The notes beneath the pieces are model-generated. The model was not told where the DNA came from, ran no database searches, and worked only from the letters and a program-made list of their open reading frames with translations. From positions 1 through 6,772 of the forward strand of contig JAAYXU010000007.1 in the NCBI GenBank assembly GCA_012515725.1: DNA of 6,772 nucleotides, in the 5' to 3' direction. Origin of the DNA: Clostridiales bacterium (GTDB lineage Bacteria; Bacillota; Clostridia; Christensenellales; UMGS416). Shown piece after piece: positions 1 to 4,740 of the stretch; positions within the stretch are counted from its first letter, which is position 1; the number at the start of each line of letters is the position of its first letter. Position numbers and translations under genes: made by a program.

Positions 1-688
1 CCTCCCTGTTTATTTCCTCGATCTTTCCTTCCCGTGAAAAGCTGTACCATCCGTCGTCGCTGACCACGATATGATCGGTGACCGGTATCCCTATCGTCGC
101 CAGCGCGACCGCGACCCGCCGCGTGTAGCGGATGTCCTCGCACGAGGGCGCGGGATCGCCTCCCGGATGATTGTGCGCGAATATGACCTGGGCGGCATTG
201 TACCGGAGGGCGGCCTCGACGACCAGACGTGGATGAACGATCGTCTCGTTGACCGTACCCTCGTGGAGCCTTGCCGCCTGAAGCAGCTGGCAGTTGTTAT
301 TTAGGCACAGTAGGTAAAACGTCTCGCGCGTGTGGCCCGCGAAAAGGTCGAGCGCGTACGCGCCGGTGACAGGAGCGCTGTCCAGCGTGATGTCGCCGTG
401 AAGCCGGTCCATTCTGTACAGCCGCCACAGCTGCGGCATCATCGAAAGAAGAGCGGCGGTGTGCGTCCCCACGCCCGGCACTTTCATTAGCTCCTCGGGC
501 CGGGCGTCCAGCACCGCGGACAGCGAGCCGAAGTGCCGTATAAGCTGATGGGCCAGCGGATTGGTATCTTTGCGCGGAATCGAGAAGTATAAGAGTATTT
601 CGAGCGCCTGGTGGGGTTCGAGCCGCTCCAGTCCGTGGCTTAGAAATCGCCCGATCATGCGCTTGCGGTGTTCCTCGTGGATCGCCAT
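1..688 (-). CDS. radC: RadC-family JAMM-domain protein (C-terminus cut by window edge)
   Basis: Reading from an ATG at 688 down to the window edge gives 229 residues without a stop. This is the RadC (UPF0758) family, historically called a DNA repair protein although its biochemical role is unsettled. The N-terminal part holds a helix-hairpin-helix, with VPGVGTHTAALL at residues 70-81. The C-terminal part is a JAB/JAMM metalloprotease-like domain, with HEGTVNETIVHPR at 142-154, the metal signature H172-N-H174-P followed by S182 and D185, and the family's DHIVV motif at 205-209. The spacing H-x-H-x10-D is intact. The common HNHPSG reads HNHPGG here. The start is supported by AAGAGG at 695-700, six bases before the ATG. 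The family is usually about 225-230 residues, so only a short C-terminal tail should be missing. It is divergent from the lacI-type gene and shares its upstream region. Confidence 0.95.
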   Translation of the reverse strand, partial: MAIHEEHRKRMIGRFLSHGLERLEPHQALEILLYFSIPRKDTNPLAHQLIRHFGSLSAVLDARPEELMKVPGVGTHTAALLSMMPQLWRLYRMDRLHGDITLDSAPVTGAYALDLFAGHTRETFYLLCLNNNCQLLQAARLHEGTVNETIVHPRLVVEAALRYNAAQVIFAHNHPGGDPAPSCEDIRYTRRVAVALATIGIPVTDHIVVSDDGWYSFSREGKIEEINRE

Positions 689-694
689 CGTCAG

Positions 695-700
695 CCTCTT
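695..700 (-). promoter_or_regulatory. Ribosome binding site of radC
   Basis: On the minus strand the sequence reads AAGAGG, six bases before the ATG at 688. It fixes the radC start. No in-frame alternative with comparable spacing is seen upstream. Confidence 0.7.
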
Positions 701-726
701 TTAACTCTTTATCCTTTATTTCGACA

Positions 727-811
727 CAAATGCGGCCGTATCCTTCCAGGGCGGAAGCATTTGCTTACCGGCATTTGGCTGTGCTGCGTGACCGCTTTGT
801 GTAGCAAATGC
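727..811. repeat. Cluster of four GCATTTG heptamers, candidate operator array
   Basis: The heptamer GCATTTG occurs four times in the radC-lacI gap. It lies on the minus strand at 727-733, on the plus strand at 757-763 and 771-777, and on the minus strand at 805-811, so the two outer copies point opposite to the two inner ones. The copies at 757 and 805 extend to an 11-bp perfect inverted repeat: AAGCATTTGCT at 755-765 and AGCAAATGCTT at 803-813. Each of these is itself close to a palindrome (AGCA, two bases, TGCT). The outer copy at 727 also has an inverted match of its flank, ACACAAA at 724-730 against TTTGTGT at 796-802. A shorter relative, AAATGCGG, is at 728-735 and again at 882-889. Location and symmetry suggest regulator binding sites. 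The LacI-type protein encoded next door is the obvious candidate, but this is inference. Confidence 0.55.
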
Positions 812-837
812 TTTCACTATACGTTCAGAACCTTATA

Positions 838-866
838 TTGACGCGCCCGCCGGGATAGGCTATACT
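838..866 (+). promoter_or_regulatory. Sigma-70-type promoter of the lacI-family gene
   Basis: TTGACG at 838-843 matches the -35 consensus at five of six bases. TATACT at 861-866 matches the -10 consensus at five of six, and the spacer is exactly 17 bp. Transcription should begin near 872, which leaves a leader of about 55 bases before the ATG at 927. The predicted start falls inside the TACGTAAACGTA palindrome. Confidence 0.75.
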
Positions 867-870
867 CGTG

Positions 871-882
871 TACGTAAACGTA
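871..882. promoter_or_regulatory. Candidate operator over the lacI transcription start
   Basis: TACGTAAACGTA has two perfect 5-bp arms (TACGT and ACGTA) around a central AA. The hexamer ACGTAA is also repeated in tandem at 872-877 and 878-883. It covers the predicted transcription start of the lacI-type gene, the classical position for negative autoregulation by a LacI-family repressor. The centre is AA rather than the CG common in LacI-family operators, so the assignment is tentative. Confidence 0.4.
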
Positions 883-898
883 AATGCGGGATATGGGC

Positions 899-914
899 CG
901 CCTGCGGGCAGGCG
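899..914. promoter_or_regulatory. Perfect 7-bp dyad or hairpin just before the lacI start
   Basis: CGCCTGC at 899-905 is followed after two bases by its exact complement GCAGGCG at 908-914. In RNA this would form a 6-bp GC-rich stem with a four-base loop, ending 12 bases before the ATG of the lacI-type gene. It lies where a ribosome would load, and the leader has no clear ribosome binding site, so it may limit translation. As DNA it could instead be a protein site. It is not followed by a T run, so it is not an intrinsic terminator. Confidence 0.4.
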
Positions 915-926
915 AGTCAAAGAAAA

Positions 927-1934
927 ATGAGCGGGGGGATCGGTATCGCTATCACGAGCAAGGATCTGGCGGCGCTGTGCGGGGTTTCGCAGGGCACCGT
1001 AGACAGGGCGCTTCACAACAGGCCCGGCATCAGCCCTAAAACACGCGAGAAGATACTCGAAACGGCGGCGAGACTCGGATACCGGGTCGACCAGCGCGCG
1101 CGAAGCCTCGTAAAGGGAAGGACGATGACGCTGGGCGTTGTGCTCCCCGATCTTGAGAGACGATTTTTCTCGGAAATCGCGGGCTCCATAGAGGACAATG
1201 CGCGGCAGCGCGGGTATTTCATTTATTTGACGCTGACCCGCTGGGATCCCGACGAGGAATTCACATGCGTGGAGCGTCTGGCCGGTATGCAGGTCGACGC
1301 GCTGATCCTTTTCTCTGTCCGCGAGGATCCGCTCTACGAGAGCTATCTGGGCGGGCTTAGTATTCCGGTTATCACGGTCGGCAACCGCCTGTCGCAGGCT
1401 TTTCCGTTCGTCGGCATCGACGACTACGCCGCGGCCGGGGACGCCGTCGGCTATATACTTTCACGGGGATACCGGAGGATACTGTATCTGAGCCCGCCGC
1501 CTGCGCTGCATGATTCTGAGAACATATACGCCGCGAGCAGGCGGCTTGCGGGGTGTATCGACGCGCTGCGGCAAGCCGGCCGGGGCGTCGAATCGTGGAT
1601 CGTGGACACTCCCGATTATCTTATGAAGCTGGACATGATCGGGTTTATCAGGGAGCGGCGGGCGGCGATACTGTGCTCTGGCGACCTTTATGCGCTTGAG
1701 GTCATGTACCATCTCGCGTCCCGCGGCGTGCGGATACCGTCCGAGGTCGGAGTCATGGGCTTTGAAGCGGTAGACATGCTCCGCCATGTCCGGCCCGCGC
1801 TCTCGAGTGTCGCCTTTCCTGCCGACAGGCTGGGCGCGCGCGCGGTGGATCTTGCGCTGCAGCGGATACACGGCCGCGAGGACTGGACAGACGCGATACT
1901 CGAGCACCGTATCGTCGAGGGGGAAACGCTCTGA
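927..1934 (+). CDS. LacI-family transcriptional regulator
   Basis: This 335-residue protein has the full LacI architecture and usual length. The DNA-binding helix-turn-helix spans about residues 12-31, with SKDLAALCGVSQGTVDRAL at 11-29. The linker SPKTREKILETAARLGYR follows at 36-53, and a hinge helix (RARSLVKGRT at 57-66) leads into the ligand domain. The ligand domain begins TLGVVLPD at 68-75 and is a periplasmic-binding-protein fold of the type that usually binds a sugar or sugar derivative. The ligand cannot be told from the sequence. The ATG at 927 gives a slightly long N-terminus and has only AAAGAAAA before it, so translation initiation looks weak. The purine run GGGGGG at 931-936 lies inside the frame, with no usual start codon after it. 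No transporter or sugar-catabolic gene is adjacent, so the target is probably elsewhere or is its own promoter region. It ends 16 bp from the convergent yitT-type gene. Confidence 0.95.
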   Translation: MSGGIGIAITSKDLAALCGVSQGTVDRALHNRPGISPKTREKILETAARLGYRVDQRARSLVKGRTMTLGVVLPDLERRFFSEIAGSIEDNARQRGYFIYLTLTRWDPDEEFTCVERLAGMQVDALILFSVREDPLYESYLGGLSIPVITVGNRLSQAFPFVGIDDYAAAGDAVGYILSRGYRRILYLSPPPALHDSENIYAASRRLAGCIDALRQAGRGVESWIVDTPDYLMKLDMIGFIRERRAAILCSGDLYALEVMYHLASRGVRIPSEVGVMGFEAVDMLRHVRPALSSVAFPADRLGARAVDLALQRIHGREDWTDAILEHRIVEGETL

Positions 1935-1950
1935 TCTTTTCCGCCGGGCG

Positions 1951-2853
1951 CTACAGGCTCCTGAATCCCTTGCCGATAATTTCCGAGGAATTTGTGATCG
2001 TGATAAAGGCGGCCGGATCGATCCTTCGTATGAAGTCGCGCAGCATGACCGCCTGCCCGCGCGATATGGCGGTGGTGATCACATACCGGGTCCGGTGGGA
2101 AAACGCGCCCTGGGCCTCATGGATCGTAGCGCCGCGGTGTATGCGCTCGATTATGAATCGCGCTATCTCCTCGTGCCTGTCGGATATGATGACAAAGCAC
2201 TTTCGCACGTTGATGCTGTCGATGACTACGTCCACGAGCGTGGCGCGCAGCACGAGTCCCAGTATGCAGTAAAGCCCGGTTTCGACGCCGAATACCAGCA
2301 TCGCGCCCAGCGTAATGAAAAAATCGGTGACAAGCAGCGCGTGGCCGATCGTGATGCGCGTATAGCGGCTGAGTATGAGCGCGAGTATATCGGTGCCCCC
2401 GGTTGACGCGTTCAGGTTAAATACGATGGCCGAGCCGACAGCCGGGAGCATGATCGCGAAGGCAAGCTCCAGCAGCCGCTCGTCGGTGAACGGCGCGGAC
2501 AGCGGTATCGCCTCCTCGATAAGCCATGTATAGAGAGAGAGCAGAAATCCGGCGACCATGGTCCGGAGCGTAACGCTTTTACCCAGCGTGCCAAACGCCA
2601 CCACGACGAGCGCGGCATTGATGACGGCCATGAATATTCCTACCCGCAGATGCGGCATGTACGACTGCGCGATGATCGCGGCGCCCGCTACGCCGCCCGT
2701 CGCGAATCGATTGGGCGACTTAAAAAGCGCGATGCCCAGCGCCATCAAAAAAAGCCCGGCGTTAATAAGACTCCATTCCCCGATGCGGCGGGGGGTAATG
2801 CCCGCGTACAGCCGCGCAAACGCGACCCTCAGTCTGTTAAAAGTCGATGCCAT
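1951..2853 (-). CDS. YitT-family membrane protein (DUF161 plus DUF2179)
   Basis: This 300-residue integral membrane protein belongs to the YitT family, common in Firmicutes and of unproven function. The N-terminal two thirds hold about five hydrophobic segments (around 27-45, 52-66, 71-88, 97-115 and 128-147). They include the family motifs FATGGVAG at 50-57 and NLNASTGGTDILA at 146-158. Further hydrophobic stretches follow at about 169-189 and 193-210. A soluble C-terminal DUF2179 domain covers about 219-300, with FVIISD at 220-225, RGATIHEAQGAF at 240-251, DPAAFITIT at 279-287 and GKGF at 294-297. The frame stays open to a TTG at 2871, but the ATG at 2853 is the better start: GGGGAG sits six bases before it, and that run would be coding if the TTG were used. 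It is convergent with the lacI-type gene and divergent from the esterase cluster. Confidence 0.93.
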   Translation of the reverse strand: MASTFNRLRVAFARLYAGITPRRIGEWSLINAGLFLMALGIALFKSPNRFATGGVAGAAIIAQSYMPHLRVGIFMAVINAALVVVAFGTLGKSVTLRTMVAGFLLSLYTWLIEEAIPLSAPFTDERLLELAFAIMLPAVGSAIVFNLNASTGGTDILALILSRYTRITIGHALLVTDFFITLGAMLVFGVETGLYCILGLVLRATLVDVVIDSINVRKCFVIISDRHEEIARFIIERIHRGATIHEAQGAFSHRTRYVITTAISRGQAVMLRDFIRRIDPAAFITITNSSEIIGKGFRSL

Positions 2854-2859
2854 GCCGCG

Positions 2860-2865
2860 CTCCCC
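2860..2865 (-). promoter_or_regulatory. Ribosome binding site that decides the yitT-type start
   Basis: On the minus strand GGGGAG lies six bases before the ATG at 2853. This is why the ATG is preferred to the in-frame TTG 18 bases further upstream. Confidence 0.7.
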
Positions 2866-2886
2866 GTTCAAGAGATTACATGACGT

Positions 2887-2897
2887 ATTATGGCACA
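2887..2897 (-). promoter_or_regulatory. Extended -10 promoter of the yitT-type gene
   Basis: The minus strand reads TGTGC followed by CATAAT. This matches the Gram-positive TRTGN extended -10 element and five of six bases of the -10 hexamer. The -35 region 17 bp further upstream (CATCTT) is poor, as is often tolerated with an extended -10. Transcription would begin near 2880 and give a leader of about 27 bases. Confidence 0.45.
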
Positions 2898-2971
2898 GCG
2901 CACTTCCTTAAGATGCATCATTTCAGGTCTGCGGGGCAAAATGACCGCTCATTGGGTAATAATGGGTAAGC

Positions 2972-2987
2972 GTATGGATATCCGTAC
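2972..2987. promoter_or_regulatory. 16-bp imperfect dyad in the divergent promoter region
   Basis: GTATGGATATCCGTAC is symmetric apart from one mismatched base pair (2975 with 2984), and its core GGATATCC at 2976-2983 is perfect. It lies between the two divergent promoters, about 23 bp upstream of the esterase -35 region. It is a candidate activator or repressor site. No regulator can be named. Confidence 0.3.
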
Positions 2988-3009
2988 TCGCTCTGCTGTC
3001 ATTTTTCGG

Positions 3010-3038
3010 TTTTCATTGGTAAATTTCTGTGGTACAAT
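3010..3038 (+). promoter_or_regulatory. Promoter of the esterase-peptidase gene cluster
   Basis: TACAAT at 3033-3038 matches the -10 consensus at five of six bases. It is directly preceded by TGTGG at 3028-3032, a TRTGN extended -10 element. TTTTCA at 3010-3015 is a four-of-six -35 hexamer at 17-bp spacing. Transcription would start near 3045, about 26 bases before the esterase ATG. Confidence 0.65.
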
Positions 3039-3057
3039 GCTTTTTGGATCGAAACGC

Positions 3058-3064
3058 AAGGAGG
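3058..3064 (+). promoter_or_regulatory. Strong ribosome binding site of the SGNH hydrolase gene
   Basis: AAGGAGG is a perfect Shine-Dalgarno sequence, six bases before the ATG at 3071. It shows that the in-frame GTG at 3029, which would add 14 residues and overlap the -10 element, is not the start. Confidence 0.85.
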
Positions 3065-3070
3065 CTCCCG

Positions 3071-3736
3071 ATGCGCATTAAAGATAATGAAACGCTGCTC
3101 TTTATCGGCGACTCGATCACCGACGCCGGGCGCGCCCGGCCCGTGGGCGAAGGCCGGGGACTGGGAAACGGTTATCCGCTGTTCGTGGACGCGCTGCTAA
3201 CGAATTTCTATCCCGAAAAGCGGATCCGCGTGCTCAATACCGGCGTGAGCGGCGACACCGTGCGCCGCCTTGCCGACCGCTGGCAGCAGGACGTGCTCGA
3301 TCACGCGCCCGACTGGGTATCGGTCATGATCGGCATCAACGACGTGTGGCGGCAGTTCGACCATCCGCTGGATCCGTCCTGCCATGTGTATCCCGAGGAA
3401 TTCCGCGCCACGCTGGAGCGGCTCACCGCCGATACGATTCCCCGCGTCAGGGGAATGGCGCTGATGTCGCCCTTTTTCATCGAGCCCCGCCGCGACGACG
3501 CGATGCGCGCTCAGGTGGACGCCTACCGAACGATCGTAGCCGAGACGGCCCGCAAATACGGAGCGCTGTTCGCCGACACTCAGAGTTACTTCGACGCTAT
3601 GCTCGCGCATCTGCCGTCGGAGTATCTGGCCGGCGATCGCGTCCACCCCGGTCACCTCGGGCATATGACCGCCGCCCGGGCATTCCTCGACGCCGTCGGC
3701 TTTGACTGGAGCCGCGCGCCGGGAGGAAGCAAATGA
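3071..3736 (+). CDS. SGNH/GDSL-family hydrolase (esterase)
   Basis: This 221-residue SGNH-fold hydrolase is predicted to cleave ester bonds such as acetyl groups on carbohydrates or acyl chains. All four family blocks are present: FIGDSITDAGR at 11-21 with nucleophile S15, NTGVSGDTV at 56-64 with oxyanion-hole glycine G58 or G61, IGINDVW at 87-93 with N90, and DRVHPGHLGH at 189-198 with catalytic D189 and H192. The GLGNGYP segment at 30-36 is frequent in the carbohydrate-esterase-like branch. No signal peptide is seen, so the enzyme should be cytoplasmic, which argues for an intracellular or imported substrate. The start is fixed by AAGGAGG at 3058-3064. It is the first gene of a four-gene co-directional run, and its stop overlaps the next start as ATGA. 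The substrate cannot be deduced. Confidence 0.93.
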   Translation: MRIKDNETLLFIGDSITDAGRARPVGEGRGLGNGYPLFVDALLTNFYPEKRIRVLNTGVSGDTVRRLADRWQQDVLDHAPDWVSVMIGINDVWRQFDHPLDPSCHVYPEEFRATLERLTADTIPRVRGMALMSPFFIEPRRDDAMRAQVDAYRTIVAETARKYGALFADTQSYFDAMLAHLPSEYLAGDRVHPGHLGHMTAARAFLDAVGFDWSRAPGGSK

Positions 3737-4278
3737 AACAATGCAGCCAGTGCGGAGCCGCTAACTCCGACGACGCGCTTTTCTGCTCCCAGTGCGGAGC
3801 ACGCTACGAGCACGAGTATTCGGTTCCCGCCGTTCCCGAGGCGGACGCGTGGGATCCTTCCCGTGAGAGCGGGGACGGTATATTCAGTCCCGCATCGGAC
3901 TCCCATCGGCAGCACGAGACTCCACAGAGCGTATATTCGCCGCCCGTGGACGCGCGCCAGCCCGTAGACAGGGGAAACAGCGCGCTGTGGCTGGCGCTCA
4001 ACATCGCCATAGCGATACTGTGCTGCTGCACGCTTGTGGGCTCGATACCCGCCATCATAGGAATCGTGTTCGCGGGCATGGCTATATCCAAGGCCAACGC
4101 GGGGTACGCGGAAACCGCGCGGCAGTACGAGAGATGGGCGATGATATTGTTCTTCGCGGCGCTCGTGCTGGGGATAGTGATCTATGTGCTCTTTATCGCG
4201 ACGGGGCAGTTCGGTCTTTCCAACCTGCCCGACTTCCGGGATTACGGCTTTGACTACAGCGAATGGTTCGACTACTGA
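3733..4278 (+). CDS. Zinc-ribbon membrane protein with CD225/dispanin-like region
   Basis: This 181-residue protein has three parts. Residues 4-21 are a short zinc ribbon (C4-x2-C7 and C18-x2-C21), typical of the zinc-ribbon caps on bacterial membrane proteins. Residues 25-80 are a polar, Pro- and Ser-containing linker. Residues 83-157 hold two membrane segments, about 85-118 and 135-157, joined by a short polar stretch KANAGYAETARQYERWA. The first segment carries the cysteine cluster CCC at 97-99. This pattern resembles the CD225/dispanin (IFITM-like) domain; I judge this from the pattern alone. The C-terminus is acidic and aromatic (DYGFDYSEWFDY at 170-181). The gene overlaps the esterase by 4 bp with GGGAGGAAG before the ATG, so the two should be translationally coupled. 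Function is unknown. Confidence 0.85.
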   Translation: MKQCSQCGAANSDDALFCSQCGARYEHEYSVPAVPEADAWDPSRESGDGIFSPASDSHRQHETPQSVYSPPVDARQPVDRGNSALWLALNIAIAILCCCTLVGSIPAIIGIVFAGMAISKANAGYAETARQYERWAMILFFAALVLGIVIYVLFIATGQFGLSNLPDFRDYGFDYSEWFDY

Positions 4279-4678
4279 TACCGGCTCGCGCCGCGCGTTG
4301 GGTTGGGCCGCCGCGCTGACCGCGCTTAGCGTACTGACGGGAGGCATCGCGGCGCTCGCGCTCGGGCTGCCGCCATGCCTTTTCCATTCGCTGACCGGGC
4401 TCTACTGCCCCGGCTGCGGCATGACCCGCGCGCTGCGGTTGGCCTTCCGCGGCAATATATGGGCGTCTTTTGGGATGAATCCGCTCATGTATCTTATAGG
4501 CATTCCGCTTTGCCTGTGGCTTTTAGTCTGGGTCTCGCGGCGGCTCGGAGGCCGTCCGGCCCCGACTCTGCCCGCCTGGGCCGCCTGGGCGGCGCTGGCC
4601 GTACTCATCGTCTTTACCGTGCTGCGCAATATTCCGGGTCCGCCGTTTTGCTGGCTTGCGCCCGGGCCGCTCCCGTGA
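4250..4678 (+). CDS. DUF2752-family small membrane protein
   Basis: The frame encodes the DUF2752 signature: TGLYCPGCGMTRA at residues 49-61 when numbered from the TTG at 4250. It is preceded by C43 and followed by GNIWASFGMNPL at 68-79 and the C-terminal VLRNIPGPPFCWL at 124-136. Hydrophobic segments lie near 17-40, 79-96 and 108-125. The family is of unknown function. The start is uncertain because the frame has no well-placed ATG. TTG at 4250 gives the plausible N-terminus MTTANGSTTDTGSRR before the first helix and overlaps the preceding gene by 29 bp. TTG at 4298 would begin inside the helix and drop the arginine pair. ATG at 4184 would need a 95-bp overlap. None has a strong ribosome binding site, so coupling to the upstream gene is likely. 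Confidence 0.85.
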   Translation: MTTANGSTTDTGSRRALGWAAALTALSVLTGGIAALALGLPPCLFHSLTGLYCPGCGMTRALRLAFRGNIWASFGMNPLMYLIGIPLCLWLLVWVSRRLGGRPAPTLPAWAAWAALAVLIVFTVLRNIPGPPFCWLAPGPLP

Positions 4679-4726
4679 CCGCGAAGGCGAACGGGCGGAA
4701 GTTCATAAAATAATAGTCACTCAACC

Positions 4727-4734
4727 GGGGAAGG
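4727..4734 (+). promoter_or_regulatory. Ribosome binding site supporting the TTG start of the peptidase
   Basis: GGGGAAGG lies six bases before the TTG at 4741. The next codons encode a basic, then hydrophobic signal peptide, so this TTG is the natural start even though no ATG is present. Confidence 0.65.
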
Positions 4735-4740
4735 TACATT

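Noticed and set aside
814..844. Possible radC promoter on the minus strand, TATAGT at 816-821
   Set aside because: The -10 hexamer is acceptable, but the -35 at 17-bp spacing (GCGTCA) matches only three bases and no extended -10 is present. The radC promoter cannot be placed with confidence.
1461..1907. Open frame of 148 codons on the minus strand opposite the lacI-type gene
   Set aside because: It is antisense to a clear LacI ligand domain, its translation is rich in Arg, Pro and His with no recognisable motif, and it lacks a ribosome binding site. GC-rich coding DNA often gives such frames.
1935..1950. Possible bidirectional terminator between lacI and yitT
   Set aside because: The 16-bp gap and its flanks show no stable stem followed by a T run.
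1786..2406. Open frame of 206 codons on the plus strand spanning the lacI/yitT junction
   Set aside because: It runs through the end of lacI in another frame and antisense through the YitT C-terminal domain. It has no domain-like or membrane pattern.
3652..4347. Open frame of 231 codons on the minus strand opposite the zinc-ribbon gene
   Set aside because: The sense strand carries a convincing zinc ribbon with two membrane helices, a ribosome binding site and an ATGA overlap. The antisense product has no coherent motif.
4701..4716. A/T-rich CATAAAATAATA before the peptidase gene as an internal promoter
   Set aside because: No -35 hexamer is found at 16-18 bp upstream, so a separate promoter is not supported.
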